A stretch of 64,000 nucleotides of DNA from Elusimicrobiota bacterium (GTDB lineage: Bacteria > Elusimicrobiota > Elusimicrobia > FEN-1173). The notes under the pieces were generated by a model. It worked only from the letters and a program-made list of their open reading frames with translations, was not told where the DNA came from and did no database searches. Every line of letters starts with the position of its first letter. The first letter of the stretch is position 1. The stretch spans positions 116,351-180,350 of the forward strand of contig JADJZR010000008.1 of the NCBI GenBank assembly GCA_016715645.1, read 5' to 3'. A program made the translations under genes and the position numbers. Positions 24,336-33,007 of this stretch are shown one piece after another.

Positions 24336-24380
24336 GCCGAATTTTCTGTCCGTATTCCCGATACGACCAGAAAATTCGGC
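24336..24380. other. Long hairpin in a 600-bp gene-poor stretch
   Basis: GCCGAATTTTCT (24336-24347) and AGAAAATTCGGC (24369-24380) form a perfect 12-bp stem; the loop can pair further (CGTAT/ATACG). No T run follows, so it is not a classic terminator. Otherwise 24315-24862 has only doubtful short frames, one (24499-24840) containing a CTFC/CRTKERL patch I cannot assign. Confidence 0.6.
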
Positions 24381-24862
24381 TTCGTGTCGCCACAAAATTG
24401 ACCGGCCAGAATGTAGCCTATTCATGGGACTGGGCAGTAATAGCGGGGAGCGCTTTTGCCACCCGTGGAGCGTGTTCCTGCGACGATAACTTCCGTCCGT
24501 GACATTCAATCCCCCCGTCCCTCCCTCTCCGATTCCAACGAAATCGTTTTGCCAAGGGGGAGGCCTGTTATCTTTTTACGAAAGAACACTGCCATGCCTC
24601 CGCTTCAAAACAGGCCCAGGGATCCCAGAAAACAGGGCGGATCCCCTCCCCCAGTGTCTGAATCACAACTGGATGCCAATAATCATGCGAGACGTTCAGA
24701 AAGGAAAGAGGTATGATGATCGGAGCAACTTCACCATTTGCACATTTTGTAGAACCAAGGAACGCCTCAGGTCTGGCCGCTCACGAACGCGCGGCCGTGA
24801 CAGAGCCGTGGGAGGCGACGAAATGGTTGAAGGGTGTTAGCCCGGAAACCGCGCCACCCTTG

Positions 24863-24888
24863 GTCAAAGGTCCTAAAGGGCCTTTGAC
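24863..24888. other. Palindromic hairpin
   Basis: GTCAAAGGTCC, loop TAAA, GGGCCTTTGAC form an 11-bp stem with one G-T pair, 28 bp before the next start codon. It lacks a T run. It could be an mRNA leader structure or a regulator site. Confidence 0.5.
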
Positions 24889-24916
24889 TTGGACTTACCG
24901 CCATCGGCACATTTTG

Positions 24917-25171
24917 ATGAATCCAGTGCGGGCAATATTGATCATGGTTCACTGTCTGGGGCTCTTCTGGTGGACACCCTTTGCGGTGGCCGCGCCGGTG
25001 GATTCCACGACGACGTCCTCAGAGTCTTCCCAGACAGTTTATGTCACGAAAAGCGGGAAAAAATATCACCGCGCCGGTTGCCGATCGCTAAAAAAGAAGG
25101 GCACACCCACCGATCTGAACCAGGCCCGCCGATCAAAGACTCCCTGCAAAGTCTGCAAACCTTCATTGTGA
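24917..25171 (+). CDS. Small secreted protein with Cys/His 'YHxxxC' metal-binding-like domain
   Basis: The 84-residue product has a signal peptide (about residues 5-27, ending AVAAP), a serine/threonine linker and a compact C-terminal domain VYVTKSGKKYHRAGC ... TPCKVCKP. That TxxGxxYHxxxC...PCxxC pattern occurs as a tail on secreted nucleases and other proteins and resembles an Ada-like zinc site. Start ATG 24917 fits the signal peptide but has no clear ribosome site; a longer frame from ATG 24713, with AAGGA upstream, is the alternative. It converges with the PAP2-type gene, overlapping by nine bases. Confidence 0.6.
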   Translation: MNPVRAILIMVHCLGLFWWTPFAVAAPVDSTTTSSESSQTVYVTKSGKKYHRAGCRSLKKKGTPTDLNQARRSKTPCKVCKPSL

Positions 25172-25783
25172 TACTTTTGGCCACCAGCGGTTCAAGGCCA
25201 ACCAGACGGCGAAAGCCATGACGGCGCCGGTGATCACGTCCAGGGTGTAGTGGTTGCGAAGGACCAGGACGACGGTTATTTCACACAGAGCCATCGCACC
25301 CCCCATGAGAGTGAGCGCGCGTTTGCCCAGTCGGGAGAATTCCAACGCGCCGAACACGGCGAAGGCCGTGTGGCCTGAAAAAAAGAAATCGTTGCCAACG
25401 ATGTAGGTGACCAGTAAAGAGGGAAACCCGGGATCTCGCCAGAGCATGCCGGGCGGCGCGGGAAGGGCCGTGGTGGCTTGGGCCAATTGGCGAAGGGCGA
25501 ATAATATCATGACTCCCGCCAGGGGCCGCGCGGATTTCCCAAACAAACCCCATCCCAATAGTCCAATGCCAATGAGATCAATCCCCAGGGAACTCACAAT
25601 CAGAATCGCGTTGACGAGAGCAGGTCGTGATTCAAGAAACGCGTGGGGAACGGCGGTCAGGGTGTGTATTTGATCCCCGATGGTTTGCACGGGCGGTCGG
25701 TTCCCCAAGAGCGATTGGGTCAAAAACCAAAGCCCCAAGGCCGCCGCCAAAATCGTGCCGCGTTGGATAAGTTGTTTGGTCAT
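25163..25783 (-). CDS. PAP2-like (PAP2_C type) membrane phosphatase
   Basis: The 206-residue polytopic protein has six hydrophobic segments and PAP2 motifs: SGHTAFAVFG (residues about 145-154) and LRNHYTLDVITGA, in the arrangement of the sphingomyelin-synthase/PAP2_C group. Such enzymes hydrolyse or transfer lipid phosphate head groups on the outer face of the membrane. The ATG at 25783 overlaps the amidohydrolase stop by ATGA, making it the last gene of the minus-strand lipid operon. Actual substrate is unknown. Confidence 0.8.
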   Translation of the reverse strand: MTKQLIQRGTILAAALGLWFLTQSLLGNRPPVQTIGDQIHTLTAVPHAFLESRPALVNAILIVSSLGIDLIGIGLLGWGLFGKSARPLAGVMILFALRQLAQATTALPAPPGMLWRDPGFPSLLVTYIVGNDFFFSGHTAFAVFGALEFSRLGKRALTLMGGAMALCEITVVLVLRNHYTLDVITGAVMAFAVWLALNRWWPKVSQ

Positions 25784-26742
25784 CGCCAGGGTACCCCCGG
25801 TTTCGGAGCCATGCCCAGATCCGACATCACCTGGGCCTGTCGGTCGAAGGGATTGGTGGTTCGCACAGCGCGGACAAACCCGCCGGGTTTCCCAGCCAGG
25901 AGGGGGGGAAACGCGAAGACCGGGAGGGGGAAATCTGTCCCAAACACCATCCGATCCAGGATCTCCGGGGAGCGGCGCAGGCGCATCATCATGCCCACCC
26001 GGTTGGGGAGAGTTAGAGCAGACGCGTCCCAAAAAAAGTGAGGATAACGGGCCACAAATTCTCTCATTGTTTTCCAGTGGGGTTCATGGAAAAAGAGGCC
26101 CTGGCTGGCGCCGTGGGCGGCGATCACCGTCACTCCCTCGTCAAGAGCCATTCGAAGTCGTGCCGGATCTCCAACCGATTGATCTTTCCCGATCAGGCTG
26201 AACTCAAAACCCACGTGGGAGAGAAACGGAAGTTTCCGTTCGGCCAACGCTCGGTAAAAGGAACGGAACCGCTCCTCCCCGGGGTTGAATTGTTGGGTGT
26301 TGGGAAGGACCTTGACCAAAAACGCGCCGCGCTCGGCACATCGGGCCACTTCGTCCAGCGCGTCCCGTCGGCAGGGGTTGATGGACACGCCCGCTAGCAA
26401 ACGGTTCGGGTGAGCCGCCGCGGTGGCGAAAACGTAATCGTTGGAAATCATGAACTCCGTGGCGGATTCGTTAAGCCGGCCCTCGTCATCGTACACGCCG
26501 TCCATCCCCAACACGACCGCTTTGTCAAGAACACGGGATTGATCAATGGCCCGAACCAGCCGTTCCACGTACGTCCTGTTCGCCTGAACCGGATCCTTCA
26601 GCGAAAGGCCCAACCGCCACGCCACAAACCGGAACAGCGGGGCGTTCCTCATTTTCCTAGAAATGAAACACCCATTGCGGCCGTCCGGTAACCCGGCCAG
26701 GTGCACATGAACGTCGATTAACGTTTTTTTAAATTCAGACAT
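25780..26742 (-). CDS. Amidohydrolase_2-type metal-dependent hydrolase
   Basis: The 320-residue protein is a TIM-barrel amidohydrolase: N-terminal IDVHVHLAG metal site, KVLPNTQQF, LSHVGFEFS, VIAAHGAS and the C-terminal FGTDFPLP aspartate. It would hydrolyse or decarboxylate a small substrate; which one is not readable. AGAGGAGG eight bases before ATG 26742 fixes the start. It follows the YnbD-like gene after 16 bp and overlaps the next gene, so it is in the lipid operon, although it has no counterpart in E. coli ynbABCD. Confidence 0.85.
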   Translation of the reverse strand: MSEFKKTLIDVHVHLAGLPDGRNGCFISRKMRNAPLFRFVAWRLGLSLKDPVQANRTYVERLVRAIDQSRVLDKAVVLGMDGVYDDEGRLNESATEFMISNDYVFATAAAHPNRLLAGVSINPCRRDALDEVARCAERGAFLVKVLPNTQQFNPGEERFRSFYRALAERKLPFLSHVGFEFSLIGKDQSVGDPARLRMALDEGVTVIAAHGASQGLFFHEPHWKTMREFVARYPHFFWDASALTLPNRVGMMMRLRRSPEILDRMVFGTDFPLPVFAFPPLLAGKPGGFVRAVRTTNPFDRQAQVMSDLGMAPKPGVPWR

Positions 26743-26758
26743 AGAAAAGCCTCCTCTT

Positions 26759-28072
26759 TTATAACAAATCTTGTTTTGAAAAAAGGTCCCAAATTTCGGG
26801 ACGGACAACAACGGCGTTTCGAGAAGCGCGAATTCGATCGACCGCGTTTCGAAAGTGGGCCGATACCCCGGTCCGGATCAAGAAACTTCCCACAACAGCC
26901 ACGCTACGAGAGAACCCGATTTTACAATGAACATAGACCGTGCCAGACCGGAGATGTTTCTCAATGAAATCACACGCGGTTTTTAATTGCATCGGGGTGG
27001 GAGCTGTCAGGTCCAGTACAGGGACATTAAGGTAGGCCTGGTTTCGAAAAGCCCGGGGAGCGGAAAATTCTCCCGTCAAATCCAATACGGCTTTGACGCC
27101 CTCTTGGGTGGCTTGTTCCGCTTCGACCTCCGTCAATTGTCGCCCAACCAAAAGGCCGGGAACTACCTCATCCCAGGGGCGGGCTTGGCGTTTGTAATAG
27201 AGCCACGAAATCCATTGGCCCAGAAGCACGGGACCCAACACCAGACGAGAACTGAATGGCAACTGGCCGTTCGTTTTTCGAAACACGGAAGAACCGAGGC
27301 TGAAATAAGCGGCGGTCATGAGAGTCAGCGATATGGCCGGCCAAAGAAACCAAAGTCCCCAGGGGGGCAAGAGCGCGGCCAGCCCCCAGGCCAGCGTTGC
27401 GCTGATGGCATAAAAAGTCCCCACACGATTGTTGGATGACACAGAAATCTCTGGCTTTCTTGCGGGAATGGCGTAAAAACAAAAGGCGGCTAAAACGAAG
27501 CCAGCCAGGATATCGGGCAAATGGTGTTGATGAGTGAATAGTGTGGAGAAGCCGACCAAGCTAAACCAAACATGGGACGCCCAACGCCAGTGGCCCTGGG
27601 TGCGGCGCGCGTAGAGGTCCGCCAGGATGGTCCGAAGAGCGATGTGAAGGGAAGGAAATAAGTTGTGCGGAGCGTCAAACCCATGAAGAAAACGAAATAT
27701 CTCGCGAGTCCAATCGTCAGGCACGGGACGGGCAAAGGCGTAACGCATGGGGAGGCCGAAAAAGAAAATGCCCGCGACAAGAATGGCCAAGACGATCCGC
27801 CCTGATAAAACCTGACGTTCCTGAACGTCACGGCAAAGAAAGGGCCCGCCAAAAAAGAAGAGATCGATGGACATGTACGGAAGAATCATCCAGGACCAAA
27901 AGGGAAATCGGTGTTCCCAGGGCAAATACAACGCTCCCAGATCCGGCTGTGTGGAAGCAAAATGATTGCCCGCCCCGTAGACCAACAGGAAAAGCAAAGA
28001 GAGACCAACGGCCGAAAAAGTGGCCGCTCGGTGATTCGATGGGATCACCGAGCGGCTCAACGCAAATCCCAC
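26759..28072 (-). CDS. ynbD: YnbD-like PAP2 / dual-specificity phosphatase fusion
   Basis: The 437-residue protein joins an N-terminal integral-membrane PAP2-like domain (PSLHIAL and THQHHLPDILAGF, six or more helices, about 1-290) to a C-terminal cytosolic dual-specificity phosphatase with the Cx5R loop HCKIGFSR (C383, R389). This is the YnbD architecture. The DSP half is of the type that dephosphorylates phosphatidyl-inositol/glycerol phosphates, so it may remove a phosphate from a newly made lipid. GTG start; it overlaps the upstream YnbC-like gene by 16 bases. Confidence 0.88.
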   Translation of the reverse strand: MGFALSRSVIPSNHRAATFSAVGLSLLFLLVYGAGNHFASTQPDLGALYLPWEHRFPFWSWMILPYMSIDLFFFGGPFLCRDVQERQVLSGRIVLAILVAGIFFFGLPMRYAFARPVPDDWTREIFRFLHGFDAPHNLFPSLHIALRTILADLYARRTQGHWRWASHVWFSLVGFSTLFTHQHHLPDILAGFVLAAFCFYAIPARKPEISVSSNNRVGTFYAISATLAWGLAALLPPWGLWFLWPAISLTLMTAAYFSLGSSVFRKTNGQLPFSSRLVLGPVLLGQWISWLYYKRQARPWDEVVPGLLVGRQLTEVEAEQATQEGVKAVLDLTGEFSAPRAFRNQAYLNVPVLDLTAPTPMQLKTACDFIEKHLRSGTVYVHCKIGFSRSVAVVGSFLIRTGVSAHFRNAVDRIRASRNAVVVRPEIWDLFSKQDLL

Positions 28073-29805
28073 CGTCGAACAGCCAAGGAGACCGTAAAAA
28101 TCCCCCAGGGGTCAATGTCTATGTCGATTTTCTCAAATCCCACGGAACGGACGAGATCATCCATTTCTTCCTGAGTGCGGCGCCTCATGATCCAAGGCCG
28201 CCCATCCCAATCGCAGAGAACGCGGGCAATCAGCTCGAGTTGCGGATGCCAGGGTTGGTTCGTATAGACCAGATATCCATTCTGAGGGACGGCCGCGGCG
28301 AGGCCCCGCAAGGAGGCCAACACCGGCCCGTTGTCCGCAAAAAGCTCATACAATCCCGAAACCACCGCCACCCGAGGCGGAGGGGCAAGGCGGGCTAAAC
28401 TCTTTTCGTCAAAGGCGTCCGCCTGTTCGACCGCGACGCCCGGAATATCCCATTCCTGGGAAAGGCGGCGGGCCTCTTCCAAATTCTTGGGTTCTCGGTC
28501 TCGCAGAAGGGCGGTCGCCCCGGGGATCTTTGCCTCTTTCAACGCACGCAGGACATAACGGCCGCCGCCGCAGGCAATATCGACGAGGTGGACAGGGTGA
28601 CCTTTTTTTCCCGATTCGACCAGGGCCCGAGCGATGAGCCGTTCGATTTGTTGGCCCCTCACGCGAATCCCCCGCCAGCCCACTCCGTTCAAATAGAGGC
28701 GGTCCATCGCCCGCCCGAGAACAGACAACCCCTGGGACGTGTTCCGGTACACATATTCCAACGTTCGCCCGGAATTAAACCCGCTTTCCCAGCCCAAACG
28801 GATCCCTTGGCTTAATCGGCCAATGGATTTCAATGCGCCGCGCAATCCCGCGTATCCCCAATGGCGCAAGGAAATCTTTGGGAGAGGTTTTGACAGGCGA
28901 TCGTATTCGTCCCGTGTGGCCCCCCGCCTGTCTGCGTCCAGCAGGAGGGGCGGACTTTGGCGGGTGAAACTATTTTCTATAAACTCCCGTGCCATGGTGA
29001 GAGGGATGGAGCGATCGGTCTCGTGGAAGATGTCATGGAACATATGGGGAAGCCATTCCAGTTTTTTTACCGGGGACCCTAACCGTTGGAAAAAGCGTCG
29101 TTCGGCCCCGATCTCCACCACCCAGTCCCGTTGTCCAACCAAGAGAAGGGTGGGGATCCGGATGGCGGCGGCATCTTCAATGACCCGCGCGGAGGTGTCG
29201 AACAGATCCAAGAGAATGCGCGTTGAGATGGAATGGGAAATCAGGGGGTCCTTGTTATAACGACGGATTTCCTCCGGATCATGGGTCAACACCCGCGCTT
29301 TAACGTAGCTCGGAACCGTTTTCATTAGACCCAGTTTGAGGGCGACCCGCAGGCAACGAACCGCGAAGGGGAAATAGAGTTTGATTCGAAACGCCGGGGT
29401 CCCCAACACGAGCGCGCGAATTTTCGGAGCGAAATCGTGTGCCCAGGCGGCGGCCACGGCTCCTCCCACGCTGTGGCCCACCACGGCCATGTTTTCGATG
29501 GGAATGTTTTCCGTTCGTGAAAGATGCCGGACAAAAGCGTCGGCGTCCTTGGTGTAGGCAGTAAAATGGGGAGCGTCGTCCCGCGGGCCTTCTGAAAGCC
29601 CGTTTCCCCGCGCGTCCCAGGCGAAGACCGCGAACCCGGCAGGGGCCAGCGTGTCCACCAAATGGGTCCAACGACCGGAATGTTCGTGCCCGCGGTGAAA
29701 CACGACAATCGCTCGGTCCGCTTTTTTCAGTGGATGCCACGCTCGATAGAAAATACTCAATCCATCCCAGGAAGTGAATCGGTGTTCAGACAGGGTCAGG
29801 CTCAT
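28057..29805 (-). CDS. ynbC: YnbC-like alpha/beta hydrolase / SAM methyltransferase fusion
   Basis: The 582-residue protein has an N-terminal alpha/beta hydrolase of the monoacylglycerol-lipase type (FHRGHEHSGRW, nucleophile elbow VGHSVGGA, DARGNG) and a C-terminal class I methyltransferase-like domain (VDIACGGGRYVL at about 430, LVYTNQPWHPQLE). This exact fusion is YnbC. It may trim acyl chains and methylate a lipid head group. AAGGAGG precedes ATG 29805. It follows the acyltransferase after 10 bp. Confidence 0.88.
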   Translation of the reverse strand: MSLTLSEHRFTSWDGLSIFYRAWHPLKKADRAIVVFHRGHEHSGRWTHLVDTLAPAGFAVFAWDARGNGLSEGPRDDAPHFTAYTKDADAFVRHLSRTENIPIENMAVVGHSVGGAVAAAWAHDFAPKIRALVLGTPAFRIKLYFPFAVRCLRVALKLGLMKTVPSYVKARVLTHDPEEIRRYNKDPLISHSISTRILLDLFDTSARVIEDAAAIRIPTLLLVGQRDWVVEIGAERRFFQRLGSPVKKLEWLPHMFHDIFHETDRSIPLTMAREFIENSFTRQSPPLLLDADRRGATRDEYDRLSKPLPKISLRHWGYAGLRGALKSIGRLSQGIRLGWESGFNSGRTLEYVYRNTSQGLSVLGRAMDRLYLNGVGWRGIRVRGQQIERLIARALVESGKKGHPVHLVDIACGGGRYVLRALKEAKIPGATALLRDREPKNLEEARRLSQEWDIPGVAVEQADAFDEKSLARLAPPPRVAVVSGLYELFADNGPVLASLRGLAAAVPQNGYLVYTNQPWHPQLELIARVLCDWDGRPWIMRRRTQEEMDDLVRSVGFEKIDIDIDPWGIFTVSLAVRRWDLR

Positions 29806-29815
29806 TGTCTCCTCC

Positions 29816-30451
29816 TTAGGTCCAGTCCGGCCGGTGGCCTTCATCGGCCAGGGTGTGAAACGTCGCTTCTAATTGGCGCATGAAATGGTCTCGGTCCCCA
29901 GCCCACGCCAAGGGGTCTCCGAAAAAAACGTCACAAAAAAATGGAACGAGAAGAGCCTCACCCGGAGGCAACGCTTTCCCCAACCCGTGCAGAAAAACGG
30001 GAACAATGGGAACTGCGGGATGACGTTTGGCCAAATGAGCAATGCCGGATCGGAGTTCCTTCAAGGTTTCCGGTTTCCCCCGTGTTCCCTCAGGAAACAA
30101 GATCACGATGTCTCCGTTGGTCAAAGCCGCGTCGACCTCGACAAAAGGGTCTTTGCCCGGCTGGGGATGACGTTCCAGGGGAATGATGTGGATGATTTTT
30201 CGGGCAAACGATTCTCGAAAACCACCCCGGCAAAAATAGTCCGCCGCGGCGACCGGTCGTAACCGCGGTAAAAGCCGCAAGGGAAACAGAGTCATGAGGA
30301 CCAAAGCGTCCAGGTGGCTGTTGTGATTGGCCACCACAATCGCGGGGCCTGCGACGGGAAGACGTTCCCGATGGCGGATGTTCATCCCCATGACGATGTG
30401 CGCGAGGGGGCGGACCACCACGACAAAAAATAGCCATTGAAGAATGTTCAT
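29816..30451 (-). CDS. 1-acyl-glycerol-3-phosphate acyltransferase-like protein (PlsC family)
   Basis: The 211-residue protein carries the LPLAT block motifs NHNSHLDAL (NHxxxxD) and FPEGTRG, and a hydrophobic N-terminus (WLFFVVVVRPLAHI), as in PlsC. It would acylate lysophosphatidic acid or a related lipid at the inner membrane and supply the precursor for the CDP-diglyceride synthase encoded just upstream. ATG 30451 overlaps that gene's stop (TGATG). E. coli ynbABCD as I remember it lacks this gene, so here the operon is more self-contained. Confidence 0.88.
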   Translation of the reverse strand: MNILQWLFFVVVVRPLAHIVMGMNIRHRERLPVAGPAIVVANHNSHLDALVLMTLFPLRLLPRLRPVAAADYFCRGGFRESFARKIIHIIPLERHPQPGKDPFVEVDAALTNGDIVILFPEGTRGKPETLKELRSGIAHLAKRHPAVPIVPVFLHGLGKALPPGEALLVPFFCDVFFGDPLAWAGDRDHFMRQLEATFHTLADEGHRPDWT

Positions 30452-31392
30452 CAGTAATGGAGGTAATACACGTAATGAAAGAAAATGAGGGCCGTAAAGG
30501 TGAGGCTGTTCACCCGATCCAATGCGCCTCCATGCCCGGCGATCAAAGTGCCGCTGTCTTTGACCCCGATATCCCGTTTTAATGATGAAAGATTGACGTC
30601 GCCAAAAAAGCCGCCCACGCCGACCAACACGCCCGCGAGAAGGCCTTGCAGGGGAGAAAGAGGTGTCAGCACAGGAGCCAATAGGAAGGCCAACACGGTT
30701 GTGGTGAGAACGCCCCCCACCAGCCCCTCCCACGTTTTGTTGGGGCTGACCGTGGGAAGAACCTTGTGGCAACCCAAACCTTTTCCCCAAATATACTGGG
30801 CCACATCATTAAATTGGGTCAGAAAAACCACATAGAGAACCAAACCCGGTCCCCCCGCCACGGGATTTTTAGCCGGGGGCAAGACCAACAGAAAACTTAA
30901 GTGACTGAGAGCGAACACGGTCATCATAAGCCCCCAGTGGATTGTTCCAACGGCTTTCAGAAAGCCGTCGGTTTCGCCCACCAGGATCATACGGATCGGG
31001 ATCACCATGAACATGTAGACGGGAATAAAAATGATAAACATTCCATACCATTCCTTAGCAACCCACAGGTATTGAATGGGGATGGCCAAATAGGCCCAAA
31101 AAAGAACGCGGCGGTCCGCTCGGCGCGTGGGGATAAGAGACAGATACTCCTTCAACGCCAAGAAGGAGACGAAAGCGAAAAAGGCGATCGAAACCCGCGG
31201 GTTCGCGGCGAGAGCCAAAGTGAAAACCCCGACCATCACCCACCAGCTCTTGACCCGGAGCGACAGTTCTTGCCAGTTCCCCTCGGGCTTCCACCGCCGC
31301 AGGAGCTTCGTGACCAGGCTCGCAAGGAGGAGAAGCCCCAGAAGACCACCCAGACCCCACCGCACGTTTTCCGTCAAGGCCGCGCCGATCAT
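30451..31392 (-). CDS. ynbB: YnbB-like CDP-diglyceride synthase (CdsA family)
   Basis: This 313-residue polytopic protein (eight or so helices) has the CTP:phosphatidate cytidylyltransferase signature: SPNKTWEGLVGG and, near the C-terminus, KRDIGVKDSGTLIAGHGGAL with LDRVNSL. It makes CDP-diacylglycerol, the activated donor for the neighbouring CDP-alcohol phosphotransferase. Start ATG 31392 overlaps the upstream gene by ATGA; the longer open frame upstream is not used. Confidence 0.9.
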   Translation of the reverse strand: MIGAALTENVRWGLGGLLGLLLLASLVTKLLRRWKPEGNWQELSLRVKSWWVMVGVFTLALAANPRVSIAFFAFVSFLALKEYLSLIPTRRADRRVLFWAYLAIPIQYLWVAKEWYGMFIIFIPVYMFMVIPIRMILVGETDGFLKAVGTIHWGLMMTVFALSHLSFLLVLPPAKNPVAGGPGLVLYVVFLTQFNDVAQYIWGKGLGCHKVLPTVSPNKTWEGLVGGVLTTTVLAFLLAPVLTPLSPLQGLLAGVLVGVGGFFGDVNLSSLKRDIGVKDSGTLIAGHGGALDRVNSLTFTALIFFHYVYYLHY

Positions 31393-32000
31393 CGGTCCAC
31401 CTCCTCCAAAGCCCGCTTCGCCCGGTTCCAGATGGTTTGGACCAATAGGACCAAAATCAACGCCTGGGCCACCGTTAGCCATCGTCCCGCGGGGACCCCA
31501 AATCCCAGGAGGAGCGCCAGGAGCCCGATCCAAAACGCGCGGTCGCTTTTCCCCATGGGCCCGTCGTAACGGCGCGACGCGCCGATTTGAACCCCCACGA
31601 CCCCCGCCATTTCGCTCACCGCTGAGAGAAAAACGATCCCGGTCATGAACGGGGCCGAGAACCCGGGCCAAAGGGCGAGCGGCGCGTAAAGCGCGGCATC
31701 GGAAAACACGTCTGTCAATTCGTTCAACACAGCGCCCAGGCGGGATTTCATGCCGTGTTCGCGCGCCAACATTCCATCCACCGCGTTCAACGCCATGCGA
31801 AGAAAAAGAATCCCGGGAAGAATAAGAAGCCAACGCCGTTGACCCGCGAAATGGAGCAGGGTGGCCCCGGCGCCGAAGGACAACATGGCGGCCCCCACCG
31901 TCACCTGGTTGGCCGTAACTCCCGCCCGGGCCAATGCGACCACCCCTGGCCGTAGCAGGTTTTGAAATTTCGGTTTCACATCATAAACACTTGGCATCAT
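31389..32000 (-). CDS. ynbA: YnbA-like CDP-alcohol phosphatidyltransferase
   Basis: The 203-residue membrane protein has the CDP-alcohol phosphotransferase motif in the form NAVDGMLAREHGMKSRLG ... ELTDVFSD. The first Asp of the usual DxxDG is Asn, as I recall for YnbA homologues, so activity is probably retained. It would transfer the phosphatidyl group from CDP-diacylglycerol to an alcohol acceptor of unknown identity. AAGGA five bases before ATG 32000 fixes the start. First gene of the ynb-like operon; a MITE-like repeat lies directly upstream. Confidence 0.88.
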   Translation of the reverse strand: MMPSVYDVKPKFQNLLRPGVVALARAGVTANQVTVGAAMLSFGAGATLLHFAGQRRWLLILPGILFLRMALNAVDGMLAREHGMKSRLGAVLNELTDVFSDAALYAPLALWPGFSAPFMTGIVFLSAVSEMAGVVGVQIGASRRYDGPMGKSDRAFWIGLLALLLGFGVPAGRWLTVAQALILVLLVQTIWNRAKRALEEVDR

Positions 32001-32021
32001 CGCGTCCTTTTAAAAAAAATC

Positions 32022-32187
32022 GTAACTACCCAGGTCCCTCATCCGCCCCTTCGGGGCACCTTCCCCCAAGAGGGGAAGGAAACAAATATTTTCCCTCTCC
32101 TCTTCGGGAGGCTGGTCGCAGAGCTCCCAGCACCGGGGGCGGCAGAGCCGCTTAAGCGAGGGCAGGGTGAGGGGCCTGAGCTGTTAC
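32022..32187. mobile_element. Candidate MITE with imperfect terminal inverted repeats
   Basis: The 166-bp block begins GTAACTACCCAGGTCCCTCA and its other end, read in reverse complement, begins GTAACAGCTCAGGCCCCTCA. The flanks repeat AAAAAATC (32014-32021, 32188-32195), a possible 8-bp target duplication, though in A-rich sequence. It contains self-complementary GC-rich segments and no ORF of note. One end is repeated at 13371. Confidence 0.65.
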
Positions 32188-32217
32188 AAAAAATCTTGGA
32201 AATCTTTTCTCCTCCAT

Positions 32218-33003
32218 TCAGCCGGTGAGCGACATCGTATCACCCGGACGGAGAATGAGGCACCGGGTTTCGGATTTTTGGGAGATGAGGAGGTCCCGAA
32301 ACGTTTCGGGCGGTGTTGATGGACGTCCCGTGACCCAGTTGCCCAACGTTTCCATATGGATCGGAATGCAGACTTTGGGTTTTACCCAGGCCACGGCCTG
32401 GGCCGCGTCCTCCAGGGTCCAAATGTTGCCGATGACAGGCGTTCCCGCGTAGGGCATCAACATGAGATCAATGGCCATGTCGGAAAAAGTTTTCAATTCG
32501 TCGAATAATTTGGTGTCCCCTGTAAAGTAGATTTTTTTTCCATCCATTTCGATAATGAATCCCACATTGTGCCAGGCGTTGTGCCGCGCCCGCACGGCGG
32601 TCACTGTCGTGTTTTTGTGTGTCCACTGTTCACCGGGCCGAAGGGACACCACCTGAAACCCTTTTGATCGCAGGGACTTCCCCCGTCCCCAGGGCATAAT
32701 GATGAGGGGTCGAGGCCTCAGTTTTTCAAGAGCGTCGGTGTCGAAGTGGTCAGGGTGGGTGTGGCTGATCAAGACCGCGTCCAAAGGGGGAATGTGTTCG
32801 GGCGCAAGAGCGGCGGGAACACGCCGTTTGAGCCACAGTATTTTCGCCTTAAAAAACGGGTCCGTCAATAAAGTGGTCTCCCTCCCTTCTATCAACACCG
32901 TGGCGTGGCCAACGAACGTCAGTCGCGGTTTGGCCACGAGAGTCGAACCAGCCATGATGATCGGTCCTCCCAGCACCAGCCCGACCAGCAGAAGTTTTTT
33001 CAT
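32218..33003 (-). CDS. MBL-fold metal-dependent hydrolase (NAPE-PLD/UlaG-like)
   Basis: The 261-residue protein has a short N-terminal hydrophobic segment (signal or anchor) and a metallo-beta-lactamase fold: FVGHATVLIE, the metal motif SHTHPDHFD, IYFTGDTKLF and CIPIHMETLG. It is related to UPF0173 and N-acyl-phosphatidylethanolamine phospholipase D-like hydrolases, which would suit a lipid context. It starts 4 bp after the large membrane-protein gene and so belongs to that operon; the ynb-like operon starts beyond the MITE. Confidence 0.85.
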   Translation of the reverse strand: MKKLLLVGLVLGGPIIMAGSTLVAKPRLTFVGHATVLIEGRETTLLTDPFFKAKILWLKRRVPAALAPEHIPPLDAVLISHTHPDHFDTDALEKLRPRPLIIMPWGRGKSLRSKGFQVVSLRPGEQWTHKNTTVTAVRARHNAWHNVGFIIEMDGKKIYFTGDTKLFDELKTFSDMAIDLMLMPYAGTPVIGNIWTLEDAAQAVAWVKPKVCIPIHMETLGNWVTGRPSTPPETFRDLLISQKSETRCLILRPGDTMSLTG

Positions 33004-33007
33004 ATTT

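Noticed and set aside
24499..24840. 113-aa ORF with CTFC/CRTKERL
   Set aside because: No ribosome site, poor coding character and no recognised family; left as unexplained.
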